Of a DNA stretch of 64,000 bases, positions 35,475 to 45,707 are shown piece after piece. The DNA is from an uncultured Desulfobulbus sp. (GTDB lineage: Bacteria; Desulfobacterota; Desulfobulbia; Desulfobulbales; Desulfobulbaceae). The stretch spans positions 2,555,501-2,619,500 of the forward strand of contig NZ_OY762276.1 in NCBI RefSeq assembly GCF_963665445.1, written 5' to 3'. Every line of letters starts with the position of its first letter. Within the stretch, counting starts at the first letter, position 1. The notes beneath the pieces were generated by a model. The model was given only the letters and a program-made list of their open reading frames with translations. It was not told the DNA's origin and made no database searches. Position numbers and translations under genes: made by a program.

Positions 35475-37574
35475 ATGGCCAATCATGTGCTGATTATCAC
35501 CGGTAATGCCGGCGATGCCAATTTGTTGAAGACGGTATTATGCAATGCAGAGAGGGGGGAGTTTATCGTCGAATGGGTTCAACAGCTTTCCGAGGGACTA
35601 AAACGTCTGCTCGCTGGTGGTATCGATTTGATTATCGTTGATTTGGTATTGTCCGACAGCCAGGGAGGGGGAACCTTTGACAGGTTATTTGCCTCCGCAC
35701 CACATACACCGATTGTGATTTTGACAGCGGTGGATGAAGAAATGGTCACGTCAAAAATTATACAACGTGGTGCCCAGGGATATCTGTCGAAAGGCAATCT
35801 GAATAATCCTTTGGTAGCGCTATCTTTAAACAACCTTATCCGGCGTAAATCCGTTGAAGAAACGTATTATCTGGAGAAAGTCCGAGCAGAAATTACACTC
35901 AATTCCATCAGTGATGCCGTGATCGGTACCGATATGTTGGGTAATGTTGAGTATCTCAATATTGCCGCCGAGACCATGACTGGCTGGTCAAGGGAAGAAG
36001 CATGTGGACGCCCCGTCGGCACGGTGATGCACATCATTGATAGCGTGACGCGTGAATTGAAACCAAACCCTATCGATTTAGTGTTGCAGCAAAATAAAGC
36101 GATGAGCCTGATGACAGGAACAACGTTGGTTCATCGTGATGGAAGCGAATCAATTATCGAGGATTCCATCGCCCCAATCCATGATTGGGATGAAAAAATG
36201 ACCGGCGCGGTGATTGTTTTTCACGATATTACAGCCTCTCAATCGATGGCCTTAAAAATGGCGCATTTGGCCCAACATGATTTTTTAACTAATTTACCAA
36301 ATCGAATTCTCTTGAATGACCGCATTGACCAAGCAATCGCCAGAGCAAAACGCCAAGGAAACCGACTCGCCGTGTTGTTTTTAGATCTGGATAATTTCAA
36401 GCATATTAACGATTCGTTTGGTCACTCTACAGGTGATCTCTTGTTACAATCCGTTGCAGAGCGTCTATGTGCCTGCGTGCGGGACTCTGATACGGTGAGC
36501 CGGCAGGGTGGGGATGAATTTGTGATATTGGTGGCAGAGGACCGATATGTGGAAAATGCTGCCGTGGTCGCTGATAAAATTCTCTTGGCCATGGCAGCTC
36601 CGCATTTTATTGCCGAGCATGAACTTTACGTGACCACCAGTATCGGTATCAGTGCGTACCCAGAAGACGGTAACAATTCAGAAACATTAATCAAAAATGC
36701 CGATACGGCCATGTACAGTGCCAAGGAGAATGGGCGTAATACTTATCAGTTTTTTGAACAAAAAATGAATGTTCGCGTAGTTGAACGTCAATCTCTCGAA
36801 TCAAAATTGCGGAAGGCGTTAAACCAGCAGGAATTGCTGTTACACTACCAACCTATAGTCAATCTGGAAACTAACGTAATCACCGGAGTTGAAGCTTTAT
36901 TGCGATGGCAGCATCCGGAATGGGGACTGATCACCCCTGCGAGATTCCTCCAGGTTGCTGAAAGTAGCGGTCTCATGGTGCAGATCGGTCGCTGGGTGTT
37001 ACGGGAAGCATGCCTGCAAGGCAAACGTTGGCAAGAAGCCGGACTGTTGCCCAGTGTGATATCGGTCAATATCTCGGCTTCTGAATTGTGTGCCCAGGCT
37101 TTTTTGAAGGATGTACACATTATTCTGTCCGAAACCGGTCTAGATCCACGCCGTCTGCAATTGGAAATTTCGGAAACCGTATTAATGCGCGATATTGAAA
37201 AAAGCAGCGAAATTCTGGCACAACTCAAGGAGATGGGGATAAAGGTGGCTGTAGATAATTTTGGACTCGGCCTTTCTAATCTGAGCTATTTTGCGAGATT
37301 CCCAATCGATGTCCTCAAAATTGCACCTACCTTTGTTCATGATATAAGCGTAACAACGAATAGCGGTAACGTTGCCAGCGCAGTCATTGCCCTAGCCGTC
37401 AGTTTTGAAAAAATGGTGGTGGCCGAAGGGATCGAAGATCACTTGCAATGGGCTTTCCTTAAAGTGAAACATTGTCAAGAAGGGCAAGGATATTTATTTA
37501 GCAGACCGCAAGCTGTTGACCCTTTCACGTTGTTGCTCTCTGAAGGCGTAATCGATACCTGTATTCCGATGTAA
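35475..37574 (+). CDS. response regulator-PAS-GGDEF-EAL protein
   Basis: 699 aa from the ATG at 35475 (AAGGAG 6 nt upstream). A receiver (1-120, Asp in LIIVDLVLSDS), a PAS domain (~135-255), a GGDEF domain with intact RQGGDEFVIL, and an EAL domain with GVEALLRWQHP and LQLEISETVL follow in order. In the EAL domain the usual DDFGTG is DNFGLG and the KID motif is KIA, so two conserved acidic positions are lost and phosphodiesterase activity is doubtful. The protein probably makes cyclic-di-GMP or acts as a sensor. No partner kinase is adjacent. Confidence 0.9.
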   Translation: MANHVLIITGNAGDANLLKTVLCNAERGEFIVEWVQQLSEGLKRLLAGGIDLIIVDLVLSDSQGGGTFDRLFASAPHTPIVILTAVDEEMVTSKIIQRGAQGYLSKGNLNNPLVALSLNNLIRRKSVEETYYLEKVRAEITLNSISDAVIGTDMLGNVEYLNIAAETMTGWSREEACGRPVGTVMHIIDSVTRELKPNPIDLVLQQNKAMSLMTGTTLVHRDGSESIIEDSIAPIHDWDEKMTGAVIVFHDITASQSMALKMAHLAQHDFLTNLPNRILLNDRIDQAIARAKRQGNRLAVLFLDLDNFKHINDSFGHSTGDLLLQSVAERLCACVRDSDTVSRQGGDEFVILVAEDRYVENAAVVADKILLAMAAPHFIAEHELYVTTSIGISAYPEDGNNSETLIKNADTAMYSAKENGRNTYQFFEQKMNVRVVERQSLESKLRKALNQQELLLHYQPIVNLETNVITGVEALLRWQHPEWGLITPARFLQVAESSGLMVQIGRWVLREACLQGKRWQEAGLLPSVISVNISASELCAQAFLKDVHIILSETGLDPRRLQLEISETVLMRDIEKSSEILAQLKEMGIKVAVDNFGLGLSNLSYFARFPIDVLKIAPTFVHDISVTTNSGNVASAVIALAVSFEKMVVAEGIEDHLQWAFLKVKHCQEGQGYLFSRPQAVDPFTLLLSEGVIDTCIPM

Positions 37575-37707
37575 GGGATGGCTGCCGTTGTATCGGCAAT
37601 AAAACGATAGGCGGCTGTTATCCTCCCAAAGATTATATCCGGGGAGATTAAGGAGTTGGCTTACCCTCTGATATAACATATAAAAAATATTGAACAAAAG
37701 GAAGTGT

Positions 37708-38790
37708 ATGGAAGAACATGTACCGGTAGGATTGTCGCCGGAAGAATGTATGAAGCAAATTATTAAACTTACCGGGGTGGAGTATGAGTCGAACATCGCC
37801 GCTGAATTTTGGCCCAAGATGTTGAATCATAAGTGGCTTCTTTCAGAGAAACTCGGCAGGGACGTGGGTGTAAGGACGGCATGTATCGACTTCCTGGAAA
37901 ATATGGATCAAGCTCCAGCAGAGTTTCAAGTCCACCAGCGGCAGAATATGCTTAATGAAATGGGGGCTCAAATTATAAGCAGGGAGATGTGGGATACAAT
38001 TGCAAACTCTCAACCCCCAAAGCAATTGGTTCAACGCAAAATCATCCTGCCCTTGATGGAAGAAGAACTCTCAAGAAAACATGGAGTGGTTTCTCCCAAA
38101 GCGATCATTTTCTTTGGCCCTCCCGGTACAGGAAAAACACATTTCGCCAAAGCCATCGCAGGTGTTTTATCCTGGTGGTATATCGAGATTGTCCCCAGCA
38201 TGCTCATGGTCAACGGCGTTGAAAAAATTGGCGCTAATCTTCGGGTACTGATGGAAAAGGCGCGAGGACTTGACGAGGTGGTTCTCTTTATCGATGAATT
38301 TGAAGAGATTGCTGGTAGTCGTGATCTGGCTGACCGAATTGATAAGTCAATTACCAACGAGTTCCTCAAGCAAATTCCGCTACTTAAAAATCAACAAAAC
38401 AAGATATTGCTTGTCTGTGCCACGAATTACATCCGGCAGCTAGATTCGGCCATGTTGCGTCCGGGAAGGTTTGACTGTATCATTCCCGTAGGCGGACTAG
38501 ACAGAGATGGCAGAACGACTATTCTCGAATATTATCTATCCAAATTAAACACCGACAACCTTTGCGTGGATCGGATTGTTGAAATGACTACTGGCTTTAC
38601 ACCGGCTGATATTCAATATTTGTTTCACCAAGTGGCTCATTTTGCCTTTGAACAGGAGTTGGCCAACAAGGAGAATTATCTGGTCACTGAGGAGACATTC
38701 ATGTACATCTTGTCGAAAGTGCCCCCATCCTTGAACCAGAAAGTCATTGACGAGTTTGAAAAGGACAGCGTAAGCTTTGCTCGAATTTGA
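37708..38790 (+). CDS. AAA+ ATPase of unknown substrate
   Basis: 360 aa from the ATG at 37708 (AAGGAA just before). The N-terminal ~120 residues are helical and contain MGAQIISREMWDTIANSQPP. An FtsH/Cdc48-like AAA+ core follows: Walker [12 protein letters not shown], Walker B VVLFIDEFEEI, sensor/SRH CATNYIRQLDSAMLRPGRFD. No protease domain is attached. It sits in a run of stress and signalling genes; remodelling of stress-damaged complexes is a plausible but unproven role. Confidence 0.82.
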   Translation: MEEHVPVGLSPEECMKQIIKLTGVEYESNIAAEFWPKMLNHKWLLSEKLGRDVGVRTACIDFLENMDQAPAEFQVHQRQNMLNEMGAQIISREMWDTIANSQPPKQLVQRKIILPLMEEELSRKHGVVSPKAIIFFGPPGTGKTHFAKAIAGVLSWWYIEIVPSMLMVNGVEKIGANLRVLMEKARGLDEVVLFIDEFEEIAGSRDLADRIDKSITNEFLKQIPLLKNQQNKILLVCATNYIRQLDSAMLRPGRFDCIIPVGGLDRDGRTTILEYYLSKLNTDNLCVDRIVEMTTGFTPADIQYLFHQVAHFAFEQELANKENYLVTEETFMYILSKVPPSLNQKVIDEFEKDSVSFARI

Positions 38791-38902
38791 GTAAAGGCGT
38801 TGACGTGTTGCAACGTAAGAGGTTTTTTTTTGGGGCCTCCCCTCCTCCTTTGATGGCCGCTGATCAGCGATAAAAGACGGTAAATCAGATTGGAGGGTCA
38901 GT

Positions 38903-41900
38903 ATGGTTAAACGAACACAGAAAAAAGCAACCGTTGCGAGAACATCGGCCGATTCAGAGACCAGCAAGGTGCCCAACGGCGCGGTGAAAATCGCTGTATT
39001 GCCGGACGCGGTTGAAACGAATGCTAACGTTTTTCCCATCGTCGGCATTGGCGCCTCCGCGGGCGGTCTGGCTGCTTTTGAGTCTTTTTTTTCCGGCATG
39101 CCGGCCGATGACGATCCCGGCATGGCCTTTGTCTTGGTGCAACACCTTGCACCGGACCACAAGAGCATCCTCACCGATCTGGTCAAGCGTTATACACGCA
39201 TGCAGGTCTTTGAGGTTGAGGACGGAATGGTCGTCCGCCCCAACTGCACGTACATTATCCCTCCAAATCGTGACATGGCTTTTCTCGGAGGCACCCTTCA
39301 ATTACTCGAGCCTTCTTCTCCTCGTGGTCAGCGATTGCCCATCGATTTTTTCTTTCGTTCACTAGCCCAGGATCAACACGAGCGAGCCATCGGCATAGTT
39401 CTTTCCGGAACCGGGAGTGACGGTACCGTGGGGGTTCGGGCTATCAAGGACGAGGGTGGCATGGTCATGGCCCAGGATCCCGATTCTACCGAATACGGTG
39501 GCATGCCGCGCAGTGCAATTGCCTCCGGTTTGGTCGATTTTATACTCCCCCCGGCCCAGATGCCTGCGCAGCTTGTCGCCTACACGGTTCACGCCTTTGG
39601 TCGCATGCCCCAAATTGTCGGTTCCTCGCCGTGGAATAACGAGAACGCGCTCAAAAAAATTTTCGTCCTGCTGCGTTCCCATACCGGGCATGATTTTTCC
39701 TTGTACAAACCAAGCACCATCAACCGGCGGATTGAGCGGCGCATGGCCCTTCAGCAAATCGAAACGATGGGAAGCTATGTTAAGTATGCGCAGCAAACAC
39801 CAAGGGAGGTAGAGGCTCTTTTCGCGATCTGCTCATCGGTGTCACCAATTTTTTCCGTGATCCTAAAGCGTTTGAAGCCGTTGAAGACAAAGTCATTCCG
39901 CGGATATTTGCCGATAAGGCTGCGGGCGATGCGGTCCGCGTCTGGATACCGGGATGCGCCACCGGAGAGGAAGCCTATTCCTTCGCCATTTTACTCGCTG
40001 AATACCAGGAGTTGTCGAAGAAAAAGTTTAGAATACAGGTATTTGCAACTGATATTGACAGTCAAGCTATTGCTACGGCTCGAGCCGGTCTCTACCCTGC
40101 CAGCATCGCTGTTGATATTACGCCGGATCGGCTGGCTCGTTTTTTTTCGCTCGAAACTGACGGCGGCAGCTACCGCATTCATAAAACCATCCGTGATATG
40201 CTGATTTTTTCCGAACAGGATATCATTAAAGATCCGCCCTTTTCCAAAATCGACCTGATTAGTTGCCGCAATCTCCTGATTTATATGGGAGGGGATTTAC
40301 AGAAAAAGCTTATCCCTCTCTTTTATTACGCTTTGAACCCTTGCGGATTTCTCTTTTTGGGCACTTCCGAGACAATTGGTGACTTCGGCCATCTCTTCGA
40401 CGTGCAGGATCGAAAATTGAAAATATATCAGCGAAAGGATACCTGCCAAGGTGCCTTACGCGTTGGTTTTGGCACTTTTTTGCCACCTCTACACTCCATG
40501 ACTATCGAGAAAACGCATCAGGCATCAGGCATAATGATTAAGTCTCGAAATGTGTCTTTGCGCGAACTGACCGAACAAGAGCTGTTACAGCAAGTTGCCC
40601 CTGCCGCAGCACTGGTCAACGGGCTGGGCGACATTCTTTATATCCATGGCCGCACCGGTTTCTATCTCGAACCGGCGATAGGAGAGGTCGGCGTCTATAA
40701 TATCTTAACAATGGCACGCGAGGGGTTGACACACGAACTGACTCTAGCATTGCATAAAGCGGTCACGGATCAGCAAATTGTTCGTTGCCCCGATGTGCGG
40801 GTTAAAACCAACGGCGACTTTACTCCGATTAATCTGACGGTTCGTCCGGTTATTAATGCCCAAGCTCCATTGACGGCGTCTCCCTTATATTTGGTTATTC
40901 TTGAGGATATTGTTATCCAGGATGACGACCACTCACCGGAATCTTCAGACGTTTCCGGGATTCCGTCGGCAGAGAATGTAGATTCGGATATGGAGAGTCG
41001 CCTTGATGCCTTGCGACACGAGCTGCAAGCCAAAGAAGAGTTCCTCCAAGCTGCCAATGAGGAGCTCAGGTCATCCAACGAGGAGATGCAGTCAATCAAT
41101 GAAGAATTGCAGTCCACGAATGAAGAGCTTGAAACTTCAAAAGAGGAATTGCAATCGGTCAACGAAGAGTTGGCCACGGTGAATGCCGAACTGCAAAACA
41201 AAGTGATCGACCTGACGCGCGCCAACAACGACATGAACAACCTGTTGGCGGGAACAGGCATTGGGACCATCTTTGTCGACCATGATGTCCGCATATTGCG
41301 CTTCACCCCTGCGGTGACCAAAATCATCAATTTGATCCAGGGCGACATCGGACGGCCCGTTGGGCATATCGTTTCCAACCTAGTGGGCTATGATACATTG
41401 CTGGCAGATACCCAAGCCGTTCTCGACACCCTAGTCCCCAAAGAGGTGGAAGTGCGTACCCAGGCTGGGATGTGGTATGCGATGCGTATCCTGCCCTACC
41501 GGACTCTGGAAAATGTGATTGAGGGGGCGGTGATCACCTTTACCGACATCACCGAGAGCAAGCAAATGAGGATGGCGCTGAGTGCTGCTCATGCCCGTCT
41601 GGCCGAGGCTGTTGTTGCCACCGTGCGTGAGCCGTTAATGGTGCTCGATGCCGACTTGGGAGTGGTCTCGGCAAATCGCGCTTTCTACACCACCTTCAAA
41701 GTCTCACCTGAAGATACTTTAGGCAAATTTCTGTATGATTTGGGAAATGGTCAATGGAATATCCCAGCGTTACGCACTTTGCTGGAAGATATTTTGTCGC
41801 GCAATATTGAGTTTCATGATTTTGAAGTGACGCACGAGTTTGAATCAATTGGTCGGCGCTCACTTCGGCTCAATGCTCGTCGACTCTTCGAGGAATCTGG

Positions 41901-41949
41901 AGAATCAGAATTGATTTTGTTGGCGATAGAGGTCGATGTTGAAAGCTAA
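38903..41949 (+). pseudogene. CheB-CheR-PAS fusion protein, frameshifted
   Basis: The first frame (from ATG 38903, GGAGG before it) contains a CheB methylesterase domain (GIGASAGGLAAFESF, GTGSDGTVGVRAIKDEGG) and the start of CheR. Near 39820, after EVEALF, one base is missing in a short T-run; the next frame continues RDLLIGVTNFFRDPKAFEA, VWIPGCATGEEAYSFAILLAE (SAM site) and SCRNLLIYM. A long Glu-rich coiled coil (NEELRSSNEEMQSINEELQS) and two PAS-like domains follow. The end at LLAIEVDVES lacks the usual kinase. If the missing base is real the protein is split; a sequencing error is possible. Such fusions modify receptors and signal through PAS. Confidence 0.85.
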
Positions 41950-42212
41950 TTTCAATACCGGACCGGACAAGAAGAGTCTCGGACCGGTCTTTGCCATTCT
42001 CATGATGCTGCCCTTTCTCGTCGATCAGGTGTAACAGATGAGTTGCCACCTCTCCCAGGCAGCTTTGAAAGAACTCGATTCCCAAAGGGCACTGTGGGGG
42101 ATGATGTGTTATTATTAAGGCGGCCATAGAGCTAATGGTCGAATCAGCCCCATGGCGTTTGAAGCTCTCAAATCAGCTTAACTGGATGTCCACTCAACAC
42201 GGGCAGAATCAA

Positions 42213-42732
<520 letters not shown>

Positions 42733-42936
42733 AATCAATCTCCTTCACGTTTGATTTGCGACGATTGTGGCACATTGCTACAATCGTCGCAATGTGCGCC
42801 GACCACGACTTCGTGTATTTTTTTTGGCTCCACTCATATTGTTCAGAAGGCAGGGCCTCATGGAACTCAAATAATCACGCTACGAAATTACGCAGAGGTC
42901 CTCTACCAGGGACGCATAGGTGTCCACGTTCTATCT

Positions 42937-43209
42937 TTAAGCACCAAGGACATTATTCATTTTATTATCCGTTGGTGTGCAACCGGAACGTTTCACGTGT
43001 GTATGTGCAGATTCAGAAATTTGCTTCATCAGGCTGAAATTTTGGAGAACATAAAGGGTCTCCTGGTAACGCTCCCAATCTTCCGCACTAATAACGACAA
43101 AATCGCCACCACCTCGACGAGTTACTTTAAGTGGAACATGCTCAATGGCTGCTTGTTCGACAAAGTTTTTCATGTTCACACGAAACTGATTTACAGTGAC
43201 AGTTTCCAT
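42937..43209 (-). CDS. orphan Phd/YefM-type antitoxin
   Basis: 90 aa, with AGGAGGAAAA before the ATG. METVTVNQFRVNMKNFVEQ, VTRRGGGDFVVISAEDWERYQ and YVLQNFSLMKQISES are the complete Phd/YefM pattern. Downstream (42740-42936) I find no Txe/YoeB or Doc toxin frame, only non-coding DNA and one copy of a 45-bp imperfect repeat. It is an orphan or the remains of a pair, and could protect against related toxins. Confidence 0.8.
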   Translation of the reverse strand: METVTVNQFRVNMKNFVEQAAIEHVPLKVTRRGGGDFVVISAEDWERYQETLYVLQNFSLMKQISESAHTHVKRSGCTPTDNKMNNVLGA

Positions 43210-43701
43210 AGATTTTCCTCCTGCTATTACGTACTGCCGGTGATTAACGCCCGCCTTAGCAACCAGATCTGGGTTTTGGAGTCATTGAGGGCGATATATT
43301 TTGGCAGAGGCACCTCTTGGCGCGATTATGAAAATCGCGCCATAATAAGGCAGTATCCCGCCATATAAAAATTTCGTGTCGTTCAAATTGATGCAAAAAT
43401 CATTAATCCCGATAGTATCTTATATGGCTATCCAACCCCGCTCCTCTTTTTAGGATATCCACTCAAAGTAAAATAATACCGATGCTTATTTTATTTTCGG
43501 GAGCAGGAATGATCTCCTCGGAAAATATTACTGCGGACCTCTTATGATGACCATACTTTGGTCCTTATCCGGTTGTGATCCTGCCCTCGATCAACGAACA
43601 CTGCTTCATGCCCCCAGGATTGCAAGAAAGAGCAATTATACACGATTCCCTTAAGTGTGAGCTGTCTGAATCCGTTGTGTTGACATTAGCCACACGCCAC
43701 C
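43210..43701. other. gene-free stretch
   Basis: About 490 bp between the orphan antitoxin and the TacA-like operon. I see no coding frame, strong hairpin or repeat here. Confidence 0.5.
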
Positions 43702-43718
43702 GTATATTCATTATATAC
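43702..43718 (+). promoter_or_regulatory. operator dyad before the TacA/TacT-like pair
   Basis: GTATAT and ATATAC flank a 5-bp centre (TCATT), 32 bp before the antitoxin ATG. A ribbon-helix-helix antitoxin with its toxin would be expected to bind here and repress the operon. Confidence 0.55.
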
Positions 43719-43750
43719 ACATACAACTTATTGGCAAATGAGGCTATCTA

Positions 43751-44029
43751 ATGAAACAGGCAGAAACTCGCGAGGCTTCGATCAATATTCGTGCATTGCG
43801 TGCGCAAAGAGATTTGATTGATAAAGCTGCGGCAATACGCCACAAAACTCGATCTGATTTTATACTTGAAGCTTCCTGCCAAGAAGCTGAAAATGTTTTG
43901 CTTGATAGAAGGCTATTTTACCTTAAAGACGAAGATTACGATGCTTTCGAAGCAGCCTTACAAACACCTGTCAGTGAAAATCCGGCACTTCGTCGACTTC
44001 TTTCAGAGAGAGCCCCATGGGAAGATTGA
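43751..44029 (+). CDS. DUF1778 (TacA-type) antitoxin
   Basis: 92 aa. The N-terminal ribbon-helix-helix (REASINIRALRAQRDLIDKA, then KTRSDFILEAS) and C-terminal toxin-binding part (FYLKDEDYDAFEAALQTP) fit DUF1778 antitoxins. It overlaps the acetyltransferase gene by 13 nt. It should neutralise the GNAT toxin and repress the operon through the upstream dyad. Confidence 0.88.
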   Translation: MKQAETREASINIRALRAQRDLIDKAAAIRHKTRSDFILEASCQEAENVLLDRRLFYLKDEDYDAFEAALQTPVSENPALRRLLSERAPWED

Positions 44030-44514
44030 CAGCTCCAAAATCTATAGATTCGGAGCTGAGCACTGGTAATTTTGATTGTGGCATACCTTCTCTCAACCAT
44101 TGGCTTCAAAGACAAGCGTTAAAAAATGAAATATCAGGTGCATCCAGGACATTTGTCGTTTGCGATGAGATGGATGTAGTCGGCTATTATGCCTTGGCAA
44201 CTGGAAGTGTAATGCGCCAGCAGGCTCCTGGAAAAATCAAACGAGAAATGCCCGAACCTATTCCAGTTTTGGTGCTGGGGCGTTTGGCAGTTGATCATAA
44301 ATGGCAGGGTTCTGGGCTGGGTACCAGCTTGCTGAGGGATGCTTTACTACGAACTTATAATGTTTCAAAGCACGTTGGTGTTCGTGCTCTGCTTGTCCAT
44401 GCCCTGTCAGAAAATGCGAAAAATTTCTATCTGTGCCGTGGTTTTATGCAATCACCTATAGAACCAATGACCTTAATGCTCAATCTTAGAGATCTTCAAC
44501 ATTCTCTTGAATGA
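44017..44514 (+). CDS. GNAT acetyltransferase toxin (TacT-type)
   Basis: 165 aa. The N-terminus SELSTGNFDCGIPSLNHWLQ is the hallmark of TacT/AtaT-type toxins. The acetyl-CoA site reads VLGRLAVDHKWQGSGLGTSL and the catalytic tyrosine region NAKNFYLCRGFMQ is present. These toxins acetylate aminoacyl-tRNAs and stop translation. Paired with the DUF1778 antitoxin just upstream, overlapping by 13 nt. Confidence 0.9.
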   Translation: MGRLTAPKSIDSELSTGNFDCGIPSLNHWLQRQALKNEISGASRTFVVCDEMDVVGYYALATGSVMRQQAPGKIKREMPEPIPVLVLGRLAVDHKWQGSGLGTSLLRDALLRTYNVSKHVGVRALLVHALSENAKNFYLCRGFMQSPIEPMTLMLNLRDLQHSLE

Positions 44515-44798
44515 GAAAATTGATACACCCAAATAATCACGCCAAAAAATTGCTCACCGGCCCTCTACCCGCGCCGATGCTGCCCAGTTTTTCAGATGAT
44601 GCTCCCATACCTGCTGAACAAGCTGGTTCTCACAAAAGAATGTCACCAGCGATCTAAAATGAACCCATTTGAGTGAATAAAGCGGACCCACCCATAAGTT
44701 GCGTGTTGTGAAAATATGAGCCGCATTTGCACCGATTAACAGACCCACCTTCTGGAGCTTCAACGCAACAAGAAAAAATGAAAAAGTAGACGAGTTTG

Positions 44799-44863
44799 CA
44801 ACGCCCCATGGCGGGGACGCCTGGAGCCCGTAGGGCGAAAGGCGTCCCCGCCATGGGGCGTTG
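44799..44863. repeat. 24-bp perfect inverted repeat near the end of element B
   Basis: Arms at 44799-44822 and 44840-44863 are perfectly complementary (beginning CAACGCCCCATGGCGGGG), with a 17-nt loop. GC-rich, it lies between the left inverted end and the istB stop. It should form a very stable RNA hairpin, blocking read-through or hiding ribosome sites on transcripts entering the element. Confidence 0.85.
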
Positions 44864-44903
44864 GTGGGAAAGGAGGCTTTCTGAAATGCAGAGTCAGTGA
44901 GGG

Positions 44904-45707
44904 TTATTCCACCTCACTCTTGGGGCGGTCACTGCAATGGTTTAATTGTTGTGATTGATGAAGACGCCAGGAAGGACCCTGGATGCTCAGGATAATGGAA
45001 TGGTGAACCATCCTGTCGACGATCGCGGTGGTAATGACAGGATCCCCCAGATAATCCCCCAGTTCCTTGAAATCGATATTTGAGGTCAGCATTGTCGAAC
45101 TCTTGCAGTAACGTCCGTCAATCACTTTATGAAAGAGGCAGGCGTTACGCGGATCCTGTTGCTCAAGGCGGTCAAAGCCGACTTCGTCTATGAGCAGCAG
45201 GTCAGGCGTCAGATAGCGCTTGAGTTTGAGAGCGAGAGTGTCGTCGGCCAGTCCTGAAAAGAGATCCCGGAGCATGTCGCTTGCCGTGGTATAGCGACAG
45301 CGGTAGGTTTCCTTGCAGGCAAGCAGCAGGAGCGCCTTGGCGATGTGACTCTTGCCGGTACCGGAATTACCGGCAAGAATTACCCCCTGTTTGCGGCGGA
45401 TAAAGTCAAGCTGAGCCAACTCGAGGATTTGAGCCTTATCGATTCCTTTCTGGAAATCAAAATCAAAGTCCGCCAGCAGTTTTCGTTCCGGTAGCCTTGA
45501 TTCCTTGATCCGACGTTCGATTCTCCGTTGGATCAGGGCATCCGTCTCGGCTGTCAGGAGACGTTCCAGTAACTCGGTCGGCGGTGTTGCCGATTGGGCC
45601 GACCTGGCCAATTCTTCATCGAGAATCCTTGCTATCGTGTCGAGTTTGAGAGCTTTCAAGCTGCTTTTGATCCGCTGCATGCTCTCCGTTATCTGTCCCT
45701 GCTTCAT
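44904..45707 (-). CDS. istB: IS21-family helper ATPase IstB (element B)
   Basis: 267 aa from the ATG at 45707 (AGGAG upstream). AAA+ motifs: Walker A GNSGTGKSH, Walker B LLLIDEVGFD, sensor as TSNIDFKELG. It overlaps the 3' end of istA by 92 nt, more than usual, because istA has an extended tail. Works with IstA in target selection. It is clearly diverged from the IstB of element A, so the two elements are different lineages. Confidence 0.93.
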   Translation of the reverse strand: MKQGQITESMQRIKSSLKALKLDTIARILDEELARSAQSATPPTELLERLLTAETDALIQRRIERRIKESRLPERKLLADFDFDFQKGIDKAQILELAQLDFIRRKQGVILAGNSGTGKSHIAKALLLLACKETYRCRYTTASDMLRDLFSGLADDTLALKLKRYLTPDLLLIDEVGFDRLEQQDPRNACLFHKVIDGRYCKSSTMLTSNIDFKELGDYLGDPVITTAIVDRMVHHSIILSIQGPSWRLHQSQQLNHCSDRPKSEVE

